Assembly: GCF_022759505.1 (NCBI RefSeq)
Contig: NZ_CP094289.1
Coordinates: 62,001 to 126,000, forward strand
DNA from: Georgenia sp. TF02-10
GTDB lineage: Bacteria > Actinomycetota > Actinomycetes > Actinomycetales > Actinomycetaceae
Direction: 5' to 3'
DNA length: 64,000 bases
The first letter of the stretch is position 1, and the number at the start of each line of letters is the position of its first letter. Shown here piece after piece: positions 57,242 through 64,000 of the stretch. The translations under genes were made by a program, and so were the position numbers. A model generated the notes under the pieces. The model made no database searches. It was not told the origin of the DNA and saw only the letters and a list, made by a program, of their open reading frames with translations.

Positions 57242-57829
57242 GTGTACGGTCAGGCCATGGTGGCAGCCCGGGCTCAGCGCGGATACTGGTACGGCGCGGA
57301 CGGCGCGATGGCCGTCCTCGCCGCGCTGCGGCGCTTCCGGCGCGCCGACGAGGAGATGCGCCAGCGGACCAGCGTCGGCATGGGCATGAACCGCTCGGAC
57401 ATCCAGGCGCTGCAGCACGTGATCGCGGCCGAGCAGGAGGGGACGCCGATCACGCCGCGGCTGCTCGCCGACCACCTCCGCATCTCCTCCGCCTCCACCA
57501 CCAAGCTGCTGGACCGGCTCACCGCGTCCGGCCACCTGGAGCGCGCTGCCCACCCGCACGACCGCCGCTCGGTCGTCGTGCGTGCCACACCGCACGCCCA
57601 CCGGGAGATCCGCGAGCGACTCGGCCGCATGCACGAGCGGATGGCCGAGATCGCCCGGGACGTGCCCGAGCACTGTCGAGACGCCGTCGTCGACTTCCTC
57701 GAGGCCATGGCCGCGGAGCTGGACCGGGCCGGGGTGCCGGAGCCGTTGACGCCCGCCGGCGACGCGACCGGCGGGCGGGACCCGGCCGGCAAGCAGGACG
57801 GGACCGGCAAGCAGGACGCGGCCGGCTGA
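57242..57829 (+). CDS. crtR: MarR family regulator of carotenoid genes (CrtR-like)
   Basis: 195 residues from GTG 57242, or 190 from ATG 57257; neither has a strong ribosome site. The winged helix lies at about residues 60-115: T-P-R-L-L-A-D-H-L-R-I-S-S-A-S-T-T-K-L-L and the wing A-H-P-H-D-R-R-S-V-V-V. It is divergent from the carotenoid operon. In corynebacteria CrtR binds GGPP-like isoprenoids; the same role is inferred here. The C-terminus holds two 18-bp repeats (57786-57821) encoding G-K-Q-D. Confidence 0.85.
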   Translation: MYGQAMVAARAQRGYWYGADGAMAVLAALRRFRRADEEMRQRTSVGMGMNRSDIQALQHVIAAEQEGTPITPRLLADHLRISSASTTKLLDRLTASGHLERAAHPHDRRSVVVRATPHAHREIRERLGRMHERMAEIARDVPEHCRDAVVDFLEAMAAELDRAGVPEPLTPAGDATGGRDPAGKQDGTGKQDAAG

Positions 57830-58031
57830 TGCAGCCGACCCTCCCGGGACCGACCCGCGCCGTGCCGGGGTGCGGGCGGCGAGCGTCCGGCAGCGGCCGC
57901 CGTCGGCCGGCGTGCCAACGCGGACCGCCCACCGCATCATTGGCCCAGGCCTCTTCGGGAGGCTCCGCTCGCCGTCGCGCAGGGGACGAACCCCGCGCCA
58001 ACCAGTACCAGCACACCAACGGAGGGTCATG

Positions 58032-58568
58032 ATGTCGCAACGCAACACGCTCGTCCGCAGCCTGCACGACCTCGGCCTCGCAGCCTGGTTCGGGGGCTCG
58101 CTCATGGGAGCCATCGGCCTGAACGGGGCCACCTCCCACGCCCACGACCCGCGCGAGCGGCTCCGGCTCTCGGCCAAGGGCTGGGGGATGTGGGCCCCGG
58201 TCAACGCGCTGGCCATCGGCGCCAACCTGGTCGGCGGGCTCGGCCTGATCGGCGGGAACAAGGGCCGGCTCGCCAAGCAGCCCGAGGCCCGGCAGAACTC
58301 CGCCGCCAAGGCGGCCCTGACCGGCGCGGCGATGGTGCTGACCGCGTACAGCGGGATGCTCGGCCGGAAGGTCGCCAGGCTCGCCGAGGAGGGCGGCGAG
58401 GGGGCCACCGAGCCCAAGGCCGGTGCGCCGAAGAAGCTCAAGGCGGCGCAGAAGCAGCTCAAGGCCGCCCAGTGGGCGATCCCCGCCGTGACCGGCGTGC
58501 TCGTCGTGATGGGCGCCCAGCAGGGCGAGCAGCAGCGGCCGCTCGCGGGGCTGCTCCGGCACCGCTGA
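58032..58568 (+). CDS. Hypothetical membrane protein
   Basis: 178 residues from ATG 58032 (a second ATG at 58029; GGAGGG upstream). L-G-L-A-A-W-F-G-G-S-L-M-G near residue 14 and a hydrophobic stretch at 50-70 (V-N-A-L-A-I-G-A-N-L-V-G-G-L-G-L-I-G-G-N) suggest two to four membrane segments, with a Lys-rich K-K-L-K-A-A-Q-K-Q-L-K region near 137. A recurrent actinobacterial type of unknown function; I cannot name it. Confidence 0.7.
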   Translation: MSQRNTLVRSLHDLGLAAWFGGSLMGAIGLNGATSHAHDPRERLRLSAKGWGMWAPVNALAIGANLVGGLGLIGGNKGRLAKQPEARQNSAAKAALTGAAMVLTAYSGMLGRKVARLAEEGGEGATEPKAGAPKKLKAAQKQLKAAQWAIPAVTGVLVVMGAQQGEQQRPLAGLLRHR

Positions 58569-58628
58569 CGGGAAGACGCAACCGGCGGTGACCGGGGCGG
58601 ACGGCCAGGTCTGACCGGTCACCACGTT

Positions 58629-58657
58629 CGGGAGGGGCGGCCTGTCCGCCCCTCCCG
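58629..58657. terminator. Strong hairpin between convergent genes
   Basis: CGGGAGGGGCGG, loop CCTGT, CCGCCCCTCCCG: a perfect 12-bp stem between the membrane protein gene (ends 58568) and the sigma-partner gene (ends 58666). It can serve both directions, though no long T-tract follows. Confidence 0.7.
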
Positions 58658-58665
58658 ATCGGTAT

Positions 58666-59322
58666 TCAGCGCGGTGTCTCGAGCGACATGTTCTCCACGA
58701 TGCGGCGCAGCTCTTCGCCGTCGCCCCCGGCCAGGTGCATCTCGATCACGATTCCGTCCTCCGGGGAGAACAGCAGCCCGCTGGCACCGTCGACGTCGAC
58801 GCTGTTGACGAGCGCCGGCCGCCCGTTGACGGTGGTCTCCTCCTGCCCACCGAACCAGTGGATCAGCAGGTAGGAGTCGACGGTGAGGCCGGCTCCCTTC
58901 GTCACGCCGACAAAGAGCTCCTGCGGTCCGTTCCAGCGGGCATCGGTGGCGACCATGGGGACCGCCTCGTTGTAGACGTCCAGGGGGACGTACTCCTCGA
59001 CGCTGCTCACCTCAGCCGACGAGCCTTCCGGGAGGTAGTGCAGGTTCACCCCCGCGACGGTGGCCAGCGGCTCGGATCCGGCCGGGACCTGGGCGAACTC
59101 CCAGGACGCGACCGCCGTCGGTGCGGTGTCCGGCTCCAGGACGGACGGCACCGTCACCGCCCCCACGGCGAGCGCCGCGGCGACGGGCAGGGCCGCGGCG
59201 GCCCGGCGGCGGCGGGTGCGGTGGGCACGCTTGCGGTAGACGCCAGCGAGGAGCCGGTCGCCGTCGAAGGGGACAGACGCGGTGGCGGCCTCGGCGGCCG
59301 CGCGGAACGTGGTGGGGTTCAT
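58666..59322 (-). CDS. Membrane-anchored partner of the SigE-family sigma factor
   Basis: 218 residues; its ATG overlaps the sigma factor stop by 4 nt. A short cytoplasmic start (F-R-A-A-A-E-A-A) and a basic stretch R-K-R-A-H-R-T-R-R-R-R precede a single membrane helix (~45-62), and the rest (~65-218) is an extracytoplasmic beta-rich domain. The layout is that of CU044_5270-like proteins coded after SigE-family sigma genes, probably anti-sigma-like; inferred from organisation. Confidence 0.75.
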   Translation of the reverse strand: MNPTTFRAAAEAATASVPFDGDRLLAGVYRKRAHRTRRRRAAAALPVAAALAVGAVTVPSVLEPDTAPTAVASWEFAQVPAGSEPLATVAGVNLHYLPEGSSAEVSSVEEYVPLDVYNEAVPMVATDARWNGPQELFVGVTKGAGLTVDSYLLIHWFGGQEETTVNGRPALVNSVDVDGASGLLFSPEDGIVIEMHLAGGDGEELRRIVENMSLETPR

Positions 59323-59861
59323 CTCGGGTCTCCAATGGCAACGGGCGCAACGGGTTTCCAGGTAGGTCTTGCACGGTCGGGGAAGAACGGACCGACCGCA
59401 CGACGCAGGGTGTGCAGCCCGCGGTGCGTCTGGCTCTTGACGGTGCCCACGGAGCAGCCCATCGCCTCGGCGGTCTCCGCCTCTGTCAGGCCCTCCCAGT
59501 ACCGCAGGACCACGGCCACCCGCTGCCGCGGCGCGAGCGAGCGCAGCCCGGCCAGCAGGACGTCGCGCTGGTCCACCTGCACCATCTCGTCCACGACCCG
59601 GGAACCCTCCGGGTTGGTGAGGGGGAGAAACCTGCCGCTCAGCCGGCGTCGCTGGGCCAGACGAGCCATCGTCGTCCGCACGTAGGCGGCCGGGAACTCG
59701 ATCTTCCGGCTCCCCCAGTGCCGCAGGCAGCTCTCCAGGGCGTCCTGGAGCAGGTCCTCCCCGGCATGCCGGTCGCCGGCGGAAAGCAGGACCGCGGTAC
59801 GCAACAGCGCTGGTCCGTGGGAACGGAAGAACACCTCGAAGTGCTCGTCGGAGCGGCTCAC
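59319..59861 (-). CDS. SigE-family (ECF) RNA polymerase sigma factor
   Basis: 180 residues from GTG 59861 with GAGAGGGGG upstream. Region 2 (~15-75) contains L-L-Q-D-A-L-E-S-C-L-R-H-W and A-A-Y-V-R-T-T; region 4 (~105-160) has L-S-P-R-like L-A-P-R-Q-R-V-A-V-V-L-R-Y-W-E-G-L-T-E-A-E-T-A and G-C-S-V-G-T-V-K-S-Q-T-H-R-G. This is the SigE-family pattern of Streptomyces/Micrococcales. It directs polymerase to envelope-stress type promoters and is coupled to the downstream membrane partner. Confidence 0.88.
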   Translation of the reverse strand: MSRSDEHFEVFFRSHGPALLRTAVLLSAGDRHAGEDLLQDALESCLRHWGSRKIEFPAAYVRTTMARLAQRRRLSGRFLPLTNPEGSRVVDEMVQVDQRDVLLAGLRSLAPRQRVAVVLRYWEGLTEAETAEAMGCSVGTVKSQTHRGLHTLRRAVGPFFPDRARPTWKPVAPVAIGDPR

Positions 59862-60055
59862 GGCACCCCCTCTCGTCAGTGATGACCTTTCACCCTTATA
59901 GAGGCAGCCCGGACCGGAAAGGTTGCATCGCTCCGGCCACTCTCTCGCGGCGGGGCGGCTCCGGTGGTCAGGACGGGCCGCCGTCGCCGGGGCGAGCGCG
60001 GCGCGAACGTCCCGGCGCCCGATCGCCTCCGCTGGCCTTCCCCTAGCCTGGCCCC

Positions 60056-61744
60056 ATGCGCGCGAGCCCACGGCGGAAGCCGAGCCCGGACGTGGTCGGG
60101 CTGGTCCTCAGCGGCGGCGGCGCCAAGGCCAGCTTCCAGATCGGGGCGCTGCGCTACCTCTACGACCGCGTCGGAATCGCCCCGCGGATCATCACCGGCA
60201 CCTCCGCCGGCTCCATGGTGGCCGCCGTGCTCGCGCAGAGCGCCGACGGGCCGAGCCAGCGCCGCTCCCTCGGCCAGCTCGAGCGGCTGTGGCGGGAGAT
60301 GCGCACCGACGCGGACATGTTCACCGAGCTGGAGTGGTTCGCCCGCCTGCGCCAGCGCGGCCCGGAGCTCGTGGGCGCCCTCACCCGCCGGCAGCACCGG
60401 CAGGGCCCGCTCGGGCGCACCTTCGCCCGGGTCGCGAACCAGGCGCTGTCCCGCCGCGACCCGGACCGGCCGGTGCCGGTGCGCCCCGACGATCCGACGG
60501 CGGGCAGCACGTGGGGCCCGACCGGCGTCGTCGAGCTCTTCAGCGCGCTGCGCGAGGTGGGCCGCGCCCGCCCGGACCTGGAGATCATCGTCCGGGGCGC
60601 GGAGCGGGAGCGGTCGATGTACCGGCCCGGCCCGCTCGTGGACCGGCTGCTGGACCCGGACGTCTTCGACCCCGCCCGGGTGGCGAGCGCCGGCGTCGTC
60701 CTGCGCCTCGCGATCGTCGCGCTGGAGTCCGGGGAGCTGCACTACGTCACCGAGGACGGCCACCTGGTCGACCGGGAGAACCGGCCGCTGGCGGAGGACC
60801 CGGTGGACCTGACCGAGGCGGTCCGGGCCTCCTGCGCGATCCCGTCCGTCTTCCCGCCGGTCCGGCTGGGCAACGAGCACTACGTCGACGGCGGGGTGCG
60901 GGAGGCGCTGCCGTTCGAGGTGGCCCACCGGCACCTGGGCGTCACCCGCTGCTACACCGTCGTCGCGTCCGCGCTGGGCGTGCCGCGGCAGGGCAGCTAC
61001 GCCGAGAAGGACATGCTCTCCATCGTGGTGCGCAGCACCGCCGGGATCATGTCCGACGAGACGCTGCGCGACGAGGTGGAGGCTGCCCGCGCCGCCGGTG
61101 CGGTGGTCATCGCCCCCGAGCTGGACGTGCACGACTCCCTCGTGGTCGACCCGGGCCTGGTGGCCATTTCCATGGACTACGGGTACCTGCGGGCCGCCGA
61201 GGCGGTCGATGGCGCCACCGACGCCGAGCAGCAGCTCACCCGGGAGATCGTCGAGGTCCGCCGGCGGGCGTGGACGCTCGAGGCCGAGCTCCTGGCGCCC
61301 GACGGGCGGGCGGACGGGGCCTCGCCGGTCGAGGGCGACGACGAGGAGGCGTCGGTCGACGGCGAGGCGCCGGGGGGCGGCGGGCGGCTCGCGGCGAAGA
61401 GAGGCGGGCGGCCCGCTGCGGCCAGCGGCAGCACGGCCGCCGGCAGCGGTGGGCCCGGACCGGCCGGCACCAACGACCCCGGGCCGGACGGGGCCGACGA
61501 CTCCGGGCCGGACGGCTCGGTGGCTGCCGGGCCAGACGCGAGCGGCTCCTCGGGTCCGGGCGCCGACGGCGGTCCGGGCAGCGGTACGTCTGGCATGGCC
61601 GCCCTCGGCGCGCTCAAGCACCGGCTGCGGGACCTCGTCGCCCAGGTGCCGGCCGACCGGCTGCCGCCGGGCGCCGAGCAGTGGTGGCAGCAGCTCGAGG
61701 GCCATCCGTGGGAGCCGACGCACCGGCCGGACTGGGTGTCCTGA
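60056..61744 (+). CDS. Patatin-like phospholipase
   Basis: 562 residues. L-V-L-S-G-G-G-A-K-A-S-F-Q-I-G near residue 17 is the oxyanion loop; nucleophile Ser50 is in G-T-S-A-G; the catalytic Asp278 is in D-G-G-V-R-E. The core ends near 370. The C-terminal ~190 residues include an Asp/Gly/Ala/Ser low-complexity region (~420-510) and a final helical part. It hydrolyses acyl esters in membrane lipids, or acts as an acyltransferase; no partner genes are nearby. Confidence 0.87.
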   Translation: MRASPRRKPSPDVVGLVLSGGGAKASFQIGALRYLYDRVGIAPRIITGTSAGSMVAAVLAQSADGPSQRRSLGQLERLWREMRTDADMFTELEWFARLRQRGPELVGALTRRQHRQGPLGRTFARVANQALSRRDPDRPVPVRPDDPTAGSTWGPTGVVELFSALREVGRARPDLEIIVRGAERERSMYRPGPLVDRLLDPDVFDPARVASAGVVLRLAIVALESGELHYVTEDGHLVDRENRPLAEDPVDLTEAVRASCAIPSVFPPVRLGNEHYVDGGVREALPFEVAHRHLGVTRCYTVVASALGVPRQGSYAEKDMLSIVVRSTAGIMSDETLRDEVEAARAAGAVVIAPELDVHDSLVVDPGLVAISMDYGYLRAAEAVDGATDAEQQLTREIVEVRRRAWTLEAELLAPDGRADGASPVEGDDEEASVDGEAPGGGGRLAAKRGGRPAAASGSTAAGSGGPGPAGTNDPGPDGADDSGPDGSVAAGPDASGSSGPGADGGPGSGTSGMAALGALKHRLRDLVAQVPADRLPPGAEQWWQQLEGHPWEPTHRPDWVS

Positions 61745-61887
61745 CCCGCCCACCGGCCCTGTCCCAGCCCGCGTTCGGTCCCCGTCCCAAGCCGGCGCAG
61801 GCGCCGCTCGCGCCCCCGGAGCGCGCGGTCCTACCTCCGCCGAATAATCCGTTGCCCCGGCGAGCGCCGGACTGCTGTGATGTACAC

Positions 61888-62019
61888 ATGTTCCTCGACA
61901 ACCCCAGCGCTGCCCGCCGGCTGGCCGCCGACGCGCCGATCGTGCTCGGGGTCGTCGGAGCGGCCACCCGGGGCGTCGTCCCCGCCGGTGCCGCGGCGCG
62001 CGGTTCCGTCCGCCGCTGA
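61888..62019 (+). CDS. Possible 43-residue protein
   Basis: ATG 61888, M-F-L-D-N-P-S-A-A-R-R-L-A-A-D-A-P, then a hydrophobic stretch. No ribosome site; the sequence just before (TGTACACATG) may be a leaderless promoter end. Low support. Confidence 0.25.
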   Translation: MFLDNPSAARRLAADAPIVLGVVGAATRGVVPAGAAARGSVRR

Positions 62020-62307
62020 GGCCTAGGGGGCGGCCGCCCGACGGCGCCACCCGAGCACCACCGCCACCCGCACCACGGCCACCGCACCAGCGTCAGCCAC
62101 CGCACCCGTGCGCGCCGATGCGCGCCCGCGGACCCGCACCCACCGACGTCAGGACACCGCCATGCCCCGGCACGACCAGACCTGCGCGCCGCCGGCGCCG
62201 CCCTCGCCCGGCGCCGGCGACCGACCCGCAGCCGGCCCCGCGACCGCCGCGGCCCTCCCGCACCCCGCCCACCGTCCGTACCAGCACCACGAGAGGAGGT
62301 GACCGTG

Positions 62308-62454
62308 ATGGACATGTGGTTCGAGCTCCACGAGGTCCGATCGGCGGACCTCATCCGTGAGGCCGAGGCCGCCCACGTCCGCCGCGTCCGGCGGCAGGCG
62401 CGGCGGCGCACCACGCCGTTCGCCCCGCGCCGGCCGCTGGGCAGCGACCTCTGA
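62308..62454 (+). CDS. Small basic protein
   Basis: 48 residues from ATG 62308 with AGGAGGTGA seven bases upstream, one of the best ribosome sites in the window (a GTG at 62305 is also possible). M-D-M-W-F-E-L-H-E-V-R-S-A-D-L-I-R then a very Arg-rich stretch. A strong terminator follows directly, so it forms its own short transcription unit. Function unknown. Confidence 0.6.
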   Translation: MDMWFELHEVRSADLIREAEAAHVRRVRRQARRRTTPFAPRRPLGSDL

Positions 62455-62460
62455 GCCGAG

Positions 62461-62508
62461 CGGAGACGACCTCCGGCACCGGTGACGGTGAGCCGGAGGT
62501 CGTCTCCG
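62461..62508 (+). terminator. 17-bp stem terminator after the small gene
   Basis: A perfect 17-bp stem (62461-62477 with 62492-62508) and a 14-nt loop, followed by TCGTCTTG. It lies 7 bp after the 48-residue gene's stop and ahead of the convergent iclR-type gene. Confidence 0.75.
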
Positions 62509-62610
62509 TCGTCTTGGGCAAGGCGGGCGCCGAGGTCCGACGGGGCACCAGCGACGTCCGCCGGGACGGCGGCGGCCGCGCCCCTTCGGCGTCACGAGCC
62601 CCGGAGGGGT

Positions 62611-63417
62611 TCAGCGCTCCACCGGCACGCCCCGGGGCGGACGGGCGTACCCCAGCGCGCCGGACACCTGGGCCGCCGCCCGCTGCACGACGGGCACCAG
62701 CGCGCGCACCCGCTCCATGGGCATGTACGGGCGGGTGGCCGAGACGCTGACGGCCGCGACGATGGCGCCGGACCCGTCCCGGACGGGGCCGGCGACGCAC
62801 CGGATGCCGGGCTCGTTCTCCTCCAGGTCGTAGGCGGCACCGCGGCTCGCCGCCCGCGCCATGTCCGCGACGAACTCCGCCACGGTCATCGGCTCGCGGG
62901 TGAGGTGCTCGGGCGGGGTGACCGGGGTGTCCTGGACGTACTGCTCCCGCCACCGGTCCGGGGACTCCAGCAGCAGCGCCTTGCCCACGCCCGTGCGGGT
63001 CAGGGGCATGCGGTGACCGATCCGGGAGCGCATCTCGGGCCCGCGGGTCCCGGGCAGCTTGTCGAGGTAGAGCACCTGGCGGTGGTCCTCGACCGCCAGG
63101 TGCACGGTGTCGTGCACCCGCTCGTGCAGCTCGCGCAGCACGGGCGCGGCCACGGTGGTCACCGGGTTGTCGGCGAGCGCCTGGAACCCGAGCTCGATGA
63201 GCGTGGGGCCGAGGGAGTACGTACGCTCCGGCATCGGCCGCAGGTACCCCTGCTGCACCAGCAGCTGGACCAGCCGGTGAGTGGTGCTGCGGCCGATCCC
63301 GGTCGCCGCGGTGATCGCCCGCAGGCTCGTGTGCCCGTGTCCGACGGCGGCGATCACCGCGAGCCCCCGGGCCAGCGTCTGCGTGCCCGGCGGGGTCGGC
63401 TGCTGGTTCTCGGCCAT
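62611..63417 (-). CDS. IclR family transcriptional regulator
   Basis: 268 residues. HTH at ~13-65: L-A-R-G-L-A-V-I-A-A, T-S-L-R-A-I-T-A-A-T-G-I-G-R-S-T-T-H-R-L-V. The effector domain follows (~80-255; H-E-R-V-H-D-T-V-H-L-A-V, then Y-L-D-K-L-P-G). It is divergent from the 2-dehydro-3-deoxygalactonokinase gene and likely controls galactonate or similar sugar-acid catabolism. Confidence 0.88.
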   Translation of the reverse strand: MAENQQPTPPGTQTLARGLAVIAAVGHGHTSLRAITAATGIGRSTTHRLVQLLVQQGYLRPMPERTYSLGPTLIELGFQALADNPVTTVAAPVLRELHERVHDTVHLAVEDHRQVLYLDKLPGTRGPEMRSRIGHRMPLTRTGVGKALLLESPDRWREQYVQDTPVTPPEHLTREPMTVAEFVADMARAASRGAAYDLEENEPGIRCVAGPVRDGSGAIVAAVSVSATRPYMPMERVRALVPVVQRAAAQVSGALGYARPPRGVPVER

Positions 63418-63429
63418 CCGAGCACGCTA

Positions 63430-63474
63430 TCCCTATAGTCGGGACGCGCGTGGCAATAACGGGACGCTGCTCCC
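63430..63474. promoter_or_regulatory. Candidate operator between IclR and DgoK genes
   Basis: TCCC at 63430 and 63471 and GGGA at 63441 and 63461 form mirrored half-sites; CGGGACGC is repeated at 63440 and 63460, 20 bp apart. A near-consensus TATAGT (63434-63439) lies inside. Suggestive only. Confidence 0.4.
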
Positions 63475-63487
63475 TAGCGTGGCCGGC

Positions 63488-64000
63488 GTGACGGCAGCAA
63501 CCTCCGCGGACGGCGCGCTGGTCGCGGTCGACTGGGGGACCTCGACCTTCCGCGCCTGGCTCCTCGACCCGCGGGGCCGGGTCCTGGATACCTGCCGCAG
63601 CAGCGACGGCTCACGGGCGGTCGCCGAGACGGTCGCCCCGGACGACGTCGACGGGCGGGCGACGGCGTTCGCGGCGGCGTTCCTCGCCCGGTGCGGGTCC
63701 TGGCTCGCGGCGGCGCCCGGCATCCCGGTGCTCGCCAGCGGGATGGTCGGGTCGAACCACGGCTGGCACGAGGCGGGCTACCTCGACCTGCCGGCCGACC
63801 TCGGGCGGCTCGCCGAGCACCTGGTGAGCCTCGACGTCGGCGGGTCACGCGTGCACATCGTGCCCGGGCTGCGCGCGACGGGCGCGACGCCCGACGTCAT
63901 CCGCGGCGAGGAGGTGCAGGTCCTCGGGGCACTCGCCGGCCTCACCGCCGGCGCCGCCGAGCGGCGCACCGTGCTCCTGCCCGGCACCCACAGCAAGTGG
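63488..64000 (+). CDS. dgoK: 2-dehydro-3-deoxygalactonokinase, C-terminal part outside the window
   Basis: 171 codons visible from GTG 63488; the gene continues past the edge. V-A-V-D-W-G-T-S-T-F-R-A-W-L-L near residue 11 is the nucleotide-binding start of the DgoK family, S-G-M-V-G-S-N near 79, and L-L-P-G-T-H-S-K-W at the visible end is a strong family signature. It phosphorylates 2-keto-3-deoxygalactonate in galactonate catabolism. Further dgo genes are expected just beyond the window. Confidence 0.88.
   Translation, partial: MTAATSADGALVAVDWGTSTFRAWLLDPRGRVLDTCRSSDGSRAVAETVAPDDVDGRATAFAAAFLARCGSWLAAAPGIPVLASGMVGSNHGWHEAGYLDLPADLGRLAEHLVSLDVGGSRVHIVPGLRATGATPDVIRGEEVQVLGALAGLTAGAAERRTVLLPGTHSKW

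Overview
The window reads as chromosomal DNA of a very high-GC actinobacterium. The evidence is the base composition, the many GTG starts, dense operons with 1-nt or 4-nt stop/start overlaps, a complete C50-carotenoid type locus with CrtEb and the heterodimeric cyclase CrtYe/CrtYf, GerW, DUF222/HNH 13E12-type, SplB/Rv2578c-like and SigE-family genes. A Micrococcales-type organism (Georgenia/Cellulomonas-like) fits best, but this is inference from gene content. I saw no rRNA, tRNA, CRISPR array or intact transposase.

Layout. 1-1100: a drug-efflux MFS gene divergent from its TetR repressor, with a perfect palindrome between them. 1135-6208: a response regulator, an AP endonuclease, a two-gene ABC exporter and a DesK-type histidine kinase. 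6374-14419: metabolic and envelope genes (SDR, GT2 plus metallo-beta-lactamase pair, YihY, sugar dehydrogenase lipoprotein) and a TetR/VOC divergent pair. 14715-21225: Zn alcohol dehydrogenase coupled to an epimerase fused to a helical domain, a PPOX protein, a pyrimidine-dimer glycosylase, a MORN protein and an SplB-like radical SAM gene with a LexA-type box. 21703-27916: VOC/AraC, a frameshifted membrane gene, MMPL/MarR, GerW, an orphan Phd antitoxin and DUF1697. 27978-31256: a sugar ABC importer. 31417-37223: small genes, glycerol dehydrogenase, a DUF222-HNH gene with a duplicated 5' end, and relics.

37455-48187 is the most unusual region: one long leftward operon of LacI repressor, two permeases, a binding lipoprotein, three consecutive ADP-ribosylglycohydrolase-family proteins (the middle one degenerate), a ribokinase-like kinase, an unknown 82-residue protein, a CaiB-type CoA transferase and a CitE/HpcH-type lyase. 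I infer uptake and breakdown of a glycoside whose sugar is phosphorylated and whose acid part goes through a CoA ester.

48596-57829: a PEP-mutase family gene, a vapBC relic, then the carotenoid operon idi-crtE-crtB-crtI-crtYe-crtYf-crtEb-glycosyltransferase with a divergent MarR regulator. crtYf and crtEb form one uninterrupted reading frame joined by five 24-bp repeats. 58032-64000: a membrane protein, a SigE-family sigma factor with partner, a patatin-like phospholipase, small genes, and an IclR regulator divergent from a 2-dehydro-3-deoxygalactonokinase gene that runs off the edge.

A theme across the window is short tandem duplication at gene starts and ends. Next to or inside genes the unit is usually a multiple of 3 (9, 18, 21, 24, 36 or 51 bp), and stop codons, start sites or C-terminal tails are copied.
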